From the NCBI GenBank assembly GCA_015680685.1, contig MNCI01003111.1, positions 508,302 to 556,972 of the forward strand: a DNA stretch of 48,671 bases, written 5' to 3'. Source of the stretch: Gnetum montanum. Its lineage: Eukaryota > Streptophyta > Gnetopsida > Gnetales > Gnetaceae. The position numbers were made by a program, and so were the translations under genes. Positions 21,641 to 33,500 of the stretch are shown piece by piece (within the stretch, counting starts at the first letter, position 1; each line of letters opens with the position of its first letter). The notes below the pieces were generated by a model. The model was not told the DNA's origin. It did not search any database and worked only from the letters and a program-made list of their open reading frames with translations.

Positions 21641-22873
21641 ATGGTATGATGACATAAAAGAGTACCTTCTGCGAGGTGAACCTCCACAACATCTGACAAA
21701 CGCTCAAAAGGACACTGTGTGAAAACGCTCTTGACAATACACGTTAATAGGGAACATCTCAAATCCTATGAAGGAATTTTGTTGATGTGCATTAGTAGTA
21801 TTGATGGTCAAATGATTGTAAAATAAGTCCAAAAAGGAGTTTGTGGAGGGCACATAGCACCTAAAGTAATGGCAACAAAGATTAGGCGCTTGGGCTACTA
21901 CTAACCACACATGGAGTCCGATTGCTTCTCCAAGGTCAGGACATGTGACATTTGCCAAAGGCATGGTAACCTAATACATGTGCCACCTAACGAATTACAC
22001 ACAACACAAATCACATGGCTATTCCAAAGATGGGGATTAGACTTAATTGGACCGATAACATCATAATCCTCTGCGAGGCATAGCTTCATTATCACTACAA
22101 CTGAATACTTCACAAAATGGGTAGAAGCTATTCCCCTTAGGAAGACCACTTCTAAGAACGTTTGCAATTTCATAATAGAAAACATTGTGACCTATTTTGG
22201 TATTTCGATGACCATCGTTACCGAAAATGGGCCACAGTTCAGCAGTGCATATACTAAAAACTTCTATGAAAGCCTAGGCATTAAACATGCATTCTCATCA
22301 CCTTACTACCCACAGAGCAATGGTCAAGCAGAGGCTACAAACAAAAATGTCATCATGGTGCTAAAAAGGATGTTAAATCAGAGCAAGAGGCGATGGCATG
22401 AACAATTACTCTATGCATTATGGGCATACATAATGATACATCGAAAATCTACAGGTAAAACTCCATATAATCTTGTATATGGATCTGAAGCTATTTTACC
22501 TTTAGAGTTACAGGTTTCCTCGATGCAGATAGCTCTTGTAGGCCTCCTTGATGAAGGCCAAAGCAATGAACTGCGCATTGCTAACCTTGACTCGGTGGAG
22601 GAGGAGTGTGTGCAAATGCTTGATCGTATCAAATGGTACCAGAAACAACAACGACAATGACAGAAACATGATCTGCATATATGCTCGATTAAGGAAGGAG
22701 ACTTATTCCTTAAGGTAGTCCGTGAACATCCAAATAAATTCTCAGCTAACTGGGAAGGACCTTACTTAGTCACCAAGGTGTACAATAACGAAGCATTCAA
22801 GCTTGCTGACTTGGACGAGAACGAGTTTGCTAATTCTACGAATCACCTGTACCTGAAACGGTACTATGTCTAA
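21641..22873 (+). pseudogene. gypsy-1 integrase
   Basis: The zinc-binding region includes CGGHIAPKVMATKI, RRLGYY and CDICQRHGN. The core has GLDLIGPI (first Asp), IVTENGPQFSS (where the second catalytic residue is normally the Asp of TDNGPQF) and YYPQSNGQAEATNK (catalytic Glu). Asp to Glu at the second position suggests loss of activity. The C-terminal part reads GDLFLKVVREHP, NWEGPYLV, LADLDENE and HLYLKRYYV, stop at 22871-22873, without a chromodomain. Several stops interrupt the N-terminal third and one follows KQQRQ. Integrase inserts the cDNA. Confidence 0.88.
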
Positions 22874-24374
22874 TCAAACTAAGGTACGTAGTGGTCTTGG
22901 CATCATGACCTAAAACTGATACCATAGAATGGTCCTAGGGCTATAACTTGAAACTGGCACCACAAAATGTCCTAGAGTTATGATAATAAACCGACACCAT
23001 AGAGCTCTGTCCAACATGACACTAAACTACCACATTTGTCTGCCATGACATAAAACTAGCATCTAGAGTCTACTAAGACTATAAACTGGTTTGCCTCTTC
23101 ACAATCCGCTATGACTATAAACTATCAATGCACCATCTGCTACGACACTAAACTAGCACCATCCAAAGGGTTATGACATGAAACTAACCTGCAACAGTCC
23201 GCTAAGACTATAAATTGGCGACATCATCAATGACTAGGAAATACTTGAAAAGATATGTTGCTGCAATTGGCTATATCTGTTCCACAAAAACTTGTTGCAT
23301 AATTTGTCTCATGGACCCAGATGAGGCTGATGTTGTTCGTGACCCTATCAGCTGTGAAATTGCACATGGTGGCCCCATCTCCTTGGTTGTTTTCAAGTTT
23401 AAAGTGCTTAGTTAACCATTTCTTGGCCCTATCTTGCCTTCTTGAGTTGTGTTTGCAGGATGACACGCCTGAGGTGTTCGTGCATAGATGCACTTCATCA
23501 TGATGACAAGGTATCACATTCTTCCTAACACCTGCAACTAGGTTAATTAATCCGTTCATAAGTACATTTCCAACTCCTGATACATTCCCTATTTCCCATC
23601 ATGTTCCCCTTATCCTATTCAATTACACCCTCCTTGACACAATCTACTCATCCCGAAGCTCTTGATACACTATTACACATAATGATTCTCTAAGAATTTG
23701 TAACGCAAAACACAATACATGGTACATGATACAAAATGCAAGCACATGAGCATGAGCACAACACTAAAAGCAAGCTCTTTAGAAAAACAAAAAGAAAAGA
23801 ACAAACAAACAAACAAAAATAAAAAGAACAAAAGGATCAGAGAGAAAAATGCATGGAAAAGGTCTTCATGACCCCATTGACATCATAGACCATAGACTAT
23901 TGGCTATTCTGATACGAGCCCCAAGCAAGAAGGCAATTGTCTTGAAAAAATAGTTACCCTCGTGTCTCAAACGCTCATGTTGCACATCATTGTGTGGCTT
24001 TGGCTATTTACAATGGGCTCGTATAAACACTCTACAAGAGCCCTGTTTCTCCAAAGAACGCACTTCCTATGTCTTGGTTCCAAGTCTGCTGAAAAAACCA
24101 GCTACTGACAAGAACTAAAGGTATGGCTTGTTCATATGAGAGCATTCCTCTCCCACAATTCCAACAACAATTATAACCCTTAATCAATTTTTGATTTCCC
24201 TAATTACAACCAATCCCCTTGCATCTCAAACTACACTTTCTCAAACCCATGTACTTTTAAACACGGTGCAATGACATCCGGCCAGGGGCCGATGGATAAT
24301 GCTTGGTACTTAGTTGTTCATGATGTTTTGCAATTCTTTATCGACGCCTCTTAGGTGGATTCCTCTAGATGTCA
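22874..24374 (+). other. 3' untranslated region of gypsy-1 with degenerate tandem repeat
   Basis: 22890-23225 is a degenerate array of roughly 30-40-bp units, each containing (A)TAAACT followed by a variable CA-rich part. The remainder to the polypurine tract is A/C-rich with short open frames that resemble nothing known. Confidence 0.7.
22890..23225 (+). repeat. Degenerate tandem repeat with phased TAAACT core
   Basis: About ten units such as ATGACCTAAAACTGATACC, ATGACACTAAACTACCAC and ACGACACTAAACTAGCACC. Related units occur at 17900-18150 and 19290-19345 in the same element. Confidence 0.8.
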
Positions 24375-24389
24375 ACAAAGAGGGGCAAA
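24375..24389 (+). other. gypsy-1 polypurine tract
   Basis: ACAAAGAGGGGCAAA lies directly before the 3' LTR TG; it primes plus-strand synthesis. Confidence 0.8.
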
Positions 24390-26113
24390 TGAAACACCAC
24401 TAATTTCGACCTAACAATTTGAAACGAGAACAACTTAGATCCTTTTTGGCTTTCAGGAGGCAAAATTTGACCAAGGCATGGAACTCATGCCCAGCTTGCT
24501 CAAGCCAACTTGCTCACATTGTCAAGCTAGCTGAGTAACTCTGACAGCTTCAAAATCAAGTCAAAGATGATTCAATATAAAGGTGCAAGCCATCCTCAAG
24601 GTCCACTGTGGTCCATTCCAAGTTTCAGCATTCCGAAGTTCGAATTTCAAGGCAAATTGTACAAATTTTCTCATTCATTCTGATGGTCACACTGAGGTCA
24701 CATTGGTAGCATGAGTGCAGTGTGAGCAATTGTGAGAGCCTCAAAACTGAGTTGAAATGACTTGATTCTAAGGTGCAAGTCATGCTCAAGGTTCATTATC
24801 AACAACTTCAAGTCCCAGCCTCTAGAATTCCAGATTTCAGATCCAAAATTGCAAGTTTTTGTAGCTCACGCTATGGTCATGCTGGCAGTGTGAGTCCAAT
24901 GTGAGCTGCCAAAAGTGGTCTAAAACAAGTCACTCTCAAGCTCAATTTTTAACTTGCAAATCACTCTCAGGGTCAGACACAGTCAGGCAATTGTTATCCT
25001 TAAGAAATAGGCTTCAAAGTTCGAAATTTGGTGTAAAATATCTCATTTTTGGCTCACTCATGCTAAGGTCATGTTGACAGTGTGAGTGCAGTGTGAGTAC
25101 TGGTCACGCTTGGTCAAAAGCACACCAAACGCACGCTAAGGACACACCAAGACAAAATCAACTCATGCTGGAAGTCCTGGTGAAACAAAGATGCCTCAAA
25201 TAGCCACAAAATCACTCAAATCGACATCCTGTAGTAGTCAATTTAGAGATCAAGAAGTTTCAAGTGAGCCAGAGTCAATCTCTCTTATTGTACATTATCA
25301 TTTTCATTGTAAATTCTCATCATTTATTACCTTGCGAACCTCTTACGCTTCAAATTGTATGTGCTTCCATGAGCGTAAGCTAGCTTGAGTAAGCTAACAC
25401 ACACTGTAAGATACAGTGCATCTGGTCAAGAACGTAGCTTGCCCATGTGCATCCAACTCACACACAGCTGTCCATCAGACATGTGTCACATGATCCGTTT
25501 TCCTCTCATCTCTCAGCCATTGATTCCATATATGAATTTTGCACCTGAGCCTAGCCAAACGTTATAAATACCCTATCAATTCACATAAACAGGGTTGGCA
25601 ATTTTGAAGGTTGATGGCTTAGGAAGCAGTAACTAGCAACTTTGGATGCTTAGACACACGTGACTCCTAGCATCTAAGCACTTTTGAAACACATCATCTT
25701 GGGGCTTGACGCTTGATTTGCCATCCACATGCGTAGCTACGTTTTGACCAGTGCACACCCCTTTTTAAGCAATACAATACAGTTCATTTTTCCGTCCATT
25801 ATATTATTTTCTCTATTTTAAATTCAGTTTACACTTTGCTTACAATATAGTTTTGTTGATGCTCTAGTTTGTATCTAGTACGTTATTGTTTACATTTTGT
25901 ACGTTATTAGTTACGATAACCCCAGTGCAAGCCATAGTTTACGCTTAGGGAAGTCCTTGGTTGATTTTCATGCAGACCATCCAAGGCACTCTACCTTCGT
26001 TTCCTTATTCTAGCTTGCCCTCACACGAAGGCAGGGTCAGCTGTACTCATCCGGTGATCCCTCGGTGTTTGTTTTTCCTTTCCAGCTTTACACCGACGAT
26101 TTCGGTCAATACA
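24390..26113 (+). repeat. 3' LTR of gypsy-1
   Basis: 1724 bp, starts TGAAACACCACTAATTTC, ends TCAATACA. TATA-like TTATAAATA at 25562-25570. It carries many C/T and A/G differences from the 5' LTR, indicating an old insertion; identity was not computed. Confidence 0.93.
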
Positions 26114-26118
26114 GTGGC
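26114..26118. repeat. gypsy-1 target-site duplication, right (GTGGC)
   Basis: Pairs with GTGGT at 12705-12709. Confidence 0.75.
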
Positions 26119-27883
26119 GATGTAGAAGGAGGTGAAGGATGAGAATATTATTGTTGAGTAAAAGTGTAAGGAACATGAGGTGGTGACCTTGTCGGAAAGG
26201 GTATTAGTGGATAGTATTCTAGAGAATGATAATGATGAGGTGAAGTAGAGGATGATGAGTAGGTTGGAGAAATAGGTTGTTGAACATAGTAAGCATTTGG
26301 CGTTGGGACATACAAAGGATACGGTTGGGTTGGCGATGGCTTTCCCGATGACTGGGGCTTTTGCTATTGTGGTTGAACCTAATATTTCTATACAAAATGT
26401 GGGTATAACATTCCTCCCCAATGCTCATGTAAATGTGACAAAACTGGGCATTGGCCTTTGGGGTGATTGTACAGATAGACATTCTATTGATATGAGAAGT
26501 TGGTAGTTGAGTTCTTATTCTTATTATCTTCTAACCTTTGTTTTGATTGTTGCATGGTGTCCTGTCCTATTTCTTGATTTGGCATTGTTGTGCCTCTACT
26601 ATTGTTAGCATATTCTCCATATTTTCCGTGCATCCATTCCTTCATCTTATTAATCTTTGCCTTGACTTCATCTAGTGATGTTGCATTGGCAAAGGTAGAA
26701 ATGGTTACACTTCCTCAAGGTGAGCTGATTTCTCCTCTTTATGGTTATGGACCTTTGCTAATTCGAGATTTTGGTCCTATTGAGAGCTTTCAACATTCTC
26801 CCATTTAGCCATTTCTCCTTCTTCTTTTGCTACCCGCTTAATAAGCTCTTGGAGTTGATGGGTTTGTAGCTTGTATAATTAACCTTGGGCATACATCCCT
26901 AGAGTTTCCCTTGTTTCATTATGGAGCCCATCCATGATGTGACACATTAGCCTTTCCTCGAAGAATCCGTGGCCTAGGAATTTTTTTAACAAAGGATAGT
27001 ATCTTTCTAAGGCCATGTCAAAGGAGTCATGTTGCTCTTGTTTCCACTCTTGGATTTGTCTCCTCAAGGTCGCCATTCTAGCATAGGTTTGATATCATTT
27101 AGTAAAGAGTTCTACCATTGTTGGCCAACTATGGATTGATTTTGGTTTTAATGATCTGTACAACACTTTTGCTTGGTTAATGAGTGTTATGGGAAGGAGC
27201 TTAAGTTTTTTCCACCCATTATCAATATTATTCCATATAGAGGCATCATAGAAGGATTGTATATGCTGTTGTGGATTTGAATCATAGCCTCCTATGAACT
27301 TGGAAAAGATGTTTAAATCAAGCCTAGGTAGATGGCTTTCTTTACGATGCTTGCAGGATATTCGAATAGCCTCTTGTATAGGCATTAGGCTCTTAGTGGC
27401 CAACAGGGGTTCATCGTCACTAAGTAGGTTGTGAGTTTGTGAGTTGAGACGATGTTGTCCTTGTTCATGTTAGCGTTCTTGATTTTCTTTGTGAGCTCAA
27501 TTTTTAGTTCTACACCAATCCCTTGAAAGAGAGTCATCCATGTCACAATCTGACATTGAAGGACTAGAGGAAGAGAGGGAATTGTAAAACTCATTAGGAC
27601 TTTTGTAAGTCTTCCAGTCATCCCCAAATAAGTTCTTGTTAGTTATCAAGAAGGTCCTAGGCCTTTCAGGCCTCCTCGTTCTATGGGATGTCTCATCCTT
27701 ACTAGAGGTGATAGAGTTGGATGATGAAAGTCTTTGAGTATTGTTGGGGTGTTCATGAATGTAGGGGACTCCTACATAAGGTTGAGTACTCCAAACGTTA
27801 TCTTCATCATCAGAAAATTTTTTGGTTCTCCAATGAATTTCCTTACTTCTTGTTGCATTGTCAAAGTCTTGTGAGAGAGACAT
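26119..27883 (-). pseudogene. X1 gag-like ORF, N-terminal and core part
   Basis: ATG at 27883 opens MSLSQDFDNATRSKEIHWRT, the same start as X3 (MPLLQDYHNAISSEAIHWRT) and X2. The core reads FSKFIGGYDSNPQQHIQSFY, SWPTMVELFTK, MATLRRQIQEWKQEQHDSF and ERLMCHIMDGLHNETRETLG, the pattern of the retrotransposon gag (capsid) domain. At least one frameshift (near 27500) and stops at 27095 and 26879 break it. Capsid would package element RNA. No zinc knuckle is clear downstream. The frame is cut at 26119 by gypsy-1. Confidence 0.8.
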
Positions 27884-27997
27884 TGTTGTGAACCGTGTGT
27901 GACTTAATTAAAATTAATTTATTTTCTAAGAGATATATCATGAATACTTTGTTATAGCGATCTTGTGTGATGTAACTAATATAAATAACTAACACCT

Positions 27998-28016
27998 TCC
28001 TCGACAACGATGCCAA
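27998..28016 (-). other. X1 primer-binding site
   Basis: Minus strand TTGGCATCGTTGTCGAGGA follows the 5' LTR. X2 has TTGGCATCGTTGCTAGGGA and X3 TTGACGTTGTTGCTGGGGA. The pattern resembles the primer site of Athila-lineage elements; tRNA identity not established. Confidence 0.7.
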
Positions 28017-28919
28017 TGATAACTGGCTAGGTACCCCTACACTCAACCATACGAATACGAGCATTTTACACACAATCCAGTCGAACTCCGCAGACGGGCT
28101 AGTTGTGGTATCTAGATAGTTGCTCGTTGATCGCAGTTCGCTGTCTTCCCACTTGGACTAGTATTTGCTTTGTCACATATGGTTTAGTCCAGAGTGAGAT
28201 GTATGATGTGGTTTCTAACATAGTGCTACTCCTAGAGGCAATGGAAAATCACTTTAATTAAGCTAGGAGGAAAAGGGAGAGAGAGATAAGCTAATAGGAC
28301 ATGCGAGGAGAGAGTCTAAACTAGCCTAAGTGCGATGAGCATCCATTCCTTAATCATTCGTACACATCTTGGACCTCGTGCACAACTACTACTGGGATTA
28401 CCAAGTGTAGATCCCAGGTATGCTACTGGGTTACCAAGTAGTCACACTTAAATGCTCGTGATTAAGTCGTACTCATTTCGCATTTAATAGGAGTTGAGGG
28501 TAGAGAAGAGATATTAACTACGAAAGCAATAAATAAAAATAACAATTAAATAATTAAACTAAGTGAATGCTACAATGATGAAGTAATCTTGATCTTTATT
28601 TCTGGTCATGTGCATGTCCAAGTATGTCACACTCGAATAAACATGTCGTATAATTACAATCATCACACTGCAGGCATGCACTAGGAGAAAGGGTTGACAA
28701 GAACTAAAAATGAAAGCTAACATCTAAAATGAACTACTGATTGACTCTAAAAAACTTCCTTCCTAACTCCTTGCAGCTACATGTGTATTTATAGGCCCAC
28801 ACAGAAGTCACAATATTGCGCATCCGATATTGCTAGCTAGGTCGCGATATCGCATACCCAATATCGCTTATGCGATATCGCAGGTCTAATATCAGAGCCT
28901 AATAAATCATGATTCATTA
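28017..28919 (-). repeat. 5' LTR of X1
   Basis: 903 bp. In element orientation it begins TAATGAATCA (TA, not TG) and ends CCAGTTATCA before the primer site. Palindrome cluster at about 28809-28895. Confidence 0.9.
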
Positions 28920-28924
28920 GTCCC
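28920..28924. repeat. X1 target-site duplication, right copy (GTCCC)
   Basis: Pairs with GTCCT at 9571-9575. Confidence 0.65.
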
Positions 28925-29850
28925 TATCATAAATGCTCAAATTCTGCATACATCATCATTCTTGAACATCAGTGTGATAGAAAAATTAGAACAATCACCA
29001 CAACAAGTTCACACAAAGACATCAATGGTTGAAGGTCAGTTTCGATTTAGTTTCTCATCTTTGATTCCTTGTGCAATTCGATTATTGTGCCATGTGGCCA
29101 ATGTTTTTTGCACATTTTTTTTTCAACATTTGGTATTGAAGCAAGGTTTGGTCTCTGTCTTGATGCATAATCATATTTGTTTTGCTGCTCTTATAATGGT
29201 GTCAAATTGGGGTGGATTTTTCATTTGTTAATGGTATCAAACTAGGGCAAATTTGAGTCAATTTGATTATTGGCGAGAAACTTTTTATTGTGGAATTATG
29301 TATGGGGCTTGATTTTGAATTTTTTGTATGTGACAAACTTAATAATTATTTTGAAATAGATATGTGGCTTATGGAGTGGTGCTTGACTTAGAGTTTATAG
29401 TATTCTGGATAGTTGGGTGTTTTTATCTCCTTCGCCTTTTTTTTCCACTTTGAAAAAATTGTTGGAAAAGTTTATGGGATGAAGGATCCAAATAAGAGGG
29501 AGTGGGCAGTGAGGAGCTTTGGCCTCTATCCTTGGAAGATAGGCTGAGAAAGGTCCTTGTGCCACATGGCAAAAAGTGCCCCACCTGCAACAATGGATCC
29601 CATGCTTTGAAATAAGAGCTGATAAGGCTGAGACATGTGTGGAATAGCCTCTATGTTCCCTACATGGGCTCTCTATGGCCAATATTCCTAGTATAGCTCC
29701 TACATTATTGTCTGTATTGTTTGATAAGATAGCTCCATCACATAACCTTTATATTGATAGCCACATCTGTGTTCTAGTATGAGAACAATGTTGCTTATTA
29801 TTAATATTTCTGAAATAACTAATGTTTATTGCCATATTATTTTTAGGAAA
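28925..29850. other. Unassigned DNA between X1 and the Copia element
   Basis: Low-copy within the window. The largest frames (89 and 95 codons) resemble nothing I know. It may be the right half of the locus into which X1 inserted, because 9437-9575 and 28925 onward were contiguous before X1. Confidence 0.4.
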
Positions 29851-30357
29851 TGTTAGAATTTGGTAATTTGTTTTAGAAACAATTACTTTTATGCATTTTT
29901 TTGTATATATATATGCATAGTTTTTCTACATAAAAATTATGACTAGTGATCTATATAATTTTGTATAATTAGAGAGTAGCCACAACATTTTTAATTGTGA
30001 AAAATTATATATTAAGAGATTTTGATCACATAAGGTAAATACACATTAAATTGTGATTAATTATATGTAATATAATAGATTTTATCCCACATGAATATTT
30101 GTTATTTTTAATATGATTAATCAGGATCATGTATTAAATTATTTTTCTTAATTTGTCCACAGGGATTAAGGGATATAATTTAATAGTTTCATCATAAGGA
30201 TATATGAATCTATTTGAATTAAAATTTACCCCATAGGCAATTTTATGTCCTTTGATTCATATTTTTGCATGATTTACATTGGTAAATATGTCATATAGTA
30301 TTTTAACCTCAACTTTAGTGACATAAGCATGTTTTAATTTATGCAGTTATATAACCT
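29851..30357 (+). other. Probable 5' LTR/leader of the Copia element
   Basis: TGTTAGAATTTGG at 29851 is a plausible LTR start, and a TATATATATA run at 29904-29914 could be a TATA region. No primer site of the usual TGGTATCAGAGC type was found before the gag ATG, and the matching 3' LTR is outside the window, so boundaries are unproven. Confidence 0.35.
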
Positions 30358-31130
30358 ATGAACTACTCTAATTTTAAATGTGACATTCATGACTTAAAGG
30401 GTGATAATTATAAGGTGTGGAAGGAGAGGATTTTCTTTCATTTAGGCTGGATGGACATTGACTATGCTATCTGCAAGGATGAACCCCCTATTGTTACGAG
30501 AACTCGCCAACCGGATGATGTTGGTTCTTATGAAAAATGGGAGTGATCAAATCACCTTTGTGTCATGTTCATAAAGATCAAGATCTAAATTGGTATGCGT
30601 GGTTCATTGGAATAGTATGAAAATGTGTGAGATTTGATAAAGGTAATTGATGAACAATTTGAGTCATTAGACAAGGCTTTGAATAGCACCTTAATAAAGA
30701 AATTTTCATCCATGAAGCTCACCAAAATCCATGGTTTACGTGAGCACATCATGCAAATGAGGGATAGCGACTCAGCTAAAAACACTTACGGTTGAGATGT
30801 CATAGTCTTTTCTTGTGCACTACATCTTAAACATGCTCCTACAATAGTATGGACCCTTTAAGATTTCTTATAACACACATAGAGAAAAATGGTCAATCAA
30901 TGAACTAATGACCATGTGTGTACAAGAAGAGGGAAAACTTGCTATGGAAGTGGGAGAGAGTGTGCATATTGCTACACAAGAAAAGAATAAGGGGTAAGCC
31001 AAAAATAGGTGGAAGGGAAAATTGCCTACACAAGCTGATACTAAGAAGGAATCTAGATGTTTTTTCTACAAGAAGAAAGGGCATATAAAGAAGGATTGTT
31101 CTAAATATTAGAAATGGCTTGAAAAGAAAG
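30358..31130 (+). pseudogene. Copia gag
   Basis: ATG 30358 opens MNYSNFKCDIHDLKGDNYKV, then IDYAICKDEPP, VIDEQFESLDKALNSTLIKK and REHIMQMRD, the DUF4219/UBN2-type gag. A stop at 30544 and frameshifts follow. At about 31053-31110 a zinc knuckle is seen as CFFYKKKGHIKKDC; the second Cys of CX2CX4HX4C is Tyr, so zinc binding is compromised. Gag packages RNA. Confidence 0.82.
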
Positions 31131-31179
31131 GTACTCAATTCTTACTTGTTTGTTTTGAATCTAATATGGTTGATGTTGG

Positions 31180-31760
31180 ACATAACACATGGTGGATTGA
31201 CTTTGGTTCTATAATCCATGTTACTAATTCCTTGTAGGGGGTGCAAAACCTAAGGAGGCCAGTGGGAAGTGAGTTGTGCATCTATTCATGCAACAAGATG
31301 CACTCACATGTGGAGGCAGTTGGAACATGCAAATTAGTTTTAAGTAGTGATTTTATTTTAGAGTTGGAAAAGACATTTTATATTCCAAGTTTTACAAGGA
31401 ATTTAATTTCTGTTTTAAGGCTTATATCATTGGAATTTTGCTTTAATTTTTCAGTCACTTTATTCAGTTTGTATTATAAATCTAAACTTATTGGAAGTGG
31501 TACATTAATGGATGGTCTTTTCAAAATTAGTTTACAAAAATGAAAATTCTTATACTTCTATGCATGTTCATGATAGTGCTGGTATTAAGAGATGTGTTAT
31601 GAATGAAAAATCCTCTATGTTATGACATCATAGATTTGGACATATATCTACTGAGAGAATAAAGAGATTAGTAAATGATGGAGTACTTAGTATCCTAGAT
31701 TTTACTGACTTTAACACTTGTGTGGACTACATAAAGGGAAAGTAGATCAATATGTCAAAG
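31180..31760 (+). pseudogene. Copia protease and pre-integrase region
   Basis: WWIDFGSIIHVTN stands where the family has WIDSGA.xH: the Ser after the catalytic Asp is Phe. TFYIPSFTRNLISV follows, as expected, then LIGSGTLMDGLFKISL. A frameshift leads to the pre-integrase motif HHRFGHISTERIKRLVNDG. Stops occur after NSL and after KGK. Confidence 0.78.
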
Positions 31761-32551
31761 AAAGGTGCTAAGAGGACTTTAGACATATTAGAGATCATAC
31801 ATATAGATATTTGTAGTCCAAATATGGATGCATATGGTCAAAGGTATTTCATTACTTTTATTGATAACTACTCACGATATATGTATCTCTACCTACTTCA
31901 TAATAAGAACAAAGCTTTAGATGCCTTTAAGGTGTTTAAGCTGAAGTAGAGAAATAGTGTAGTAAGCAAATAAAGATAGTGAGTTTGATAAAGGTGGTGA
32001 ATACTAGGGTAGATATATTAATGATGGACAAGCGCTTGGTTCATTTGCTAAGTTTCTTCAAGAGCATGGGATTATTACCTAATATACTATGCCTGGTTCT
32101 CTAGACCAAAATGGTATGATAGAAAGAAGAAATCAAACATTATTGGACATGGTGTGAAGTATGCTTAGTAGCTCAAAGCTTCATAAGTCCTTATGGACTA
32201 AAGCTCTTAAGACGACTATGTATATATTAAACCAAGTTCCAACCAAGGTTGTCTCAAAGACACCATTTGAATTATGGAAAGGTTGGAAACCAAGTTTGTG
32301 ACATATATGCATTTGGGGATGTCCATCTGAAGTAAGATTCTATAATCTATAAGAAAAGAAGCTAGATTTAAGGACCACAAGTGGGTATTTTATTGGATAC
32401 ACTGAATGATCTAAGGGATATAGATTTTATTGTCCATCACATACTACTAGGTTTGTGGAATCAAGGAATGCTAAATTTCTTGAGAATGACTTTTGACTAG
32501 TGGGAGCAATCGATCCTAGAACACTGTTCCAAAGAAAGATCATGTAGGTTC
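31752..32551 (+). pseudogene. Copia integrase
   Basis: EIIHIDICSPN carries the first Asp, YFITFIDNYSRYMYLYLL is the family block, and after a frameshift NGMIERRNQTLLDM carries the Glu. The later [19 protein letters not shown] and SGYFIGYTE segments are typical of the Copia integrase C-terminal part. The frame is broken by several stops. It ends where X2 begins. Confidence 0.82.
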
Positions 32552-32556
32552 TCAAC
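32552..32556. repeat. X2 target-site duplication, left (TCAAC)
   Basis: Pairs with CCAAC at 47223-47227; an alternative register is CAACT in both flanks. Confidence 0.65.
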
Positions 32557-33375
32557 TAATGAATTGTAAATTGCTAGGCCCTGATATCGGGTACACAATA
32601 TCGAGTATGCGATATCGTGGCCTGGGTATGATATCGTATACATGATATTGTGATTTCTGTGTTAACCTATAAATATAGCACTTAGGTGCATAGTTGAGTA
32701 GAGAATTTTGGGGGGAGTTAGAAGTTCTTTTCTTTTGGTAGTTTAGTTTTCATTTTCTTTCTTTCAAGCTAGTTATTCCTAGTGCATGCTCGCAGTGTGA
32801 TGTTTGTAATTGTATGACATCTTTGTTCAAGTGTGACGTACTTGGACACATGCATCATCGACAATAAAGATTGAGATTACTTTCATCATTGCAACATTCA
32901 CTTAGATTAAATTTTATTTTTTTAATTATTTAATGCATTATTTAGTTAATAGTTGATTTATTGTTATATACTTTTCCTGTCATTAAGCGGAATGTGTATG
33001 CCTTAATCATGAGCATTTAAGCACAAATACTTGGCATGCCTAGTAGTAATCCCATGAAGTCCAAGACGTGTATGAACAGTTAAGGATGAATACCACTTCC
33101 ATAGGCTAATTTAGAATTTACTTCCATTATTAGTTTAATTAATTTATCCTTTCTATTATTAGGAGTAATGTAAAATTAGGACCACATCATATGTTGCACT
33201 CTAGACTAAACCATATGTGACCAAGCTACTACTAGTCTAGGTGGGAAGACAACGAATCGCGATCAATGTATAACTGTCTAGGTGCCACAAATAGTCCATT
33301 CATTAAGTTTGATTGGATTGTGCGTACAAGCTCGTATTCGTATGGTTGAGCATAGGGGTACCTCGTCACTCATCA
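32557..33375 (+). repeat. 5' LTR of X2
   Basis: 819 bp, starts TAATGAATTG, ends CACTCATCA. Palindrome cluster 32580-32655 and TATA-like CTATAAATATA at 32668-32678, so U3 is only about 110 bp. Confidence 0.9.
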
Positions 33376-33395
33376 TTGGCATCGTTGCTAGGGAT
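33376..33395 (+). other. X2 primer-binding site
   Basis: TTGGCATCGTTGCTAGGGAT directly after the LTR; equivalent sites occur in X1 and X3. Confidence 0.72.
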
Positions 33396-33500
33396 GTTGC
33401 TAGTTATCTAGATTAGTTATATTACACAAGATCATTGTAAAAGGGTATTAACGATATATCTTCCAAGATATATCCAAACACACACCACAAATCAACAACA

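Larger units (their letters stand above)
12710..26113 (+). mobile_element. gypsy-1: full-length Ty3/gypsy element, Tat/Ogre-like, nested in X1
   Basis: 13.4 kb with two LTRs of about 1.7 kb, a primer site, degenerate gag, protease, RT, RNase H, a second (archaeal-type) RNase H, integrase and a polypurine tract. Flanking GTGGT (12705-12709) and GTGGC (26114-26118) are a 5-bp target duplication with one change. X3 at 42001-42018 carries the unoccupied site (TGGTGGTGATGTAGAAGG), confirming the insertion. The second RNase H before integrase is a hallmark of the Tat lineage; the 1.5-kb non-coding gap between protease and RT recalls Ogre elements. Many stops make it non-functional. Confidence 0.92.
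9576..28919 (-). mobile_element. X1: RT-less LTR retrotransposon, split by gypsy-1
   Basis: Minus orientation: 5' LTR 28919-28017, primer site, gag-like ORF, middle non-coding region, remnant ORF2, polypurine end, 3' LTR 10457-9576. The flanks carry GTCCT (9571-9575) and GTCCC (28920-28924), a 5-bp target duplication with one transition. Without gypsy-1 and one copy of its duplication the element is about 5.9 kb. No protease, RT or integrase motif occurs in the X1 portions. It shares LTR layout, primer site, gag and ORF2 with X2 and X3. Confidence 0.88.

Noticed and set aside
22890-23225. Repeat array considered as CRISPR-like
   Set aside because: Units are degenerate, spacing is irregular and the DNA is plant retrotransposon; no cas genes.
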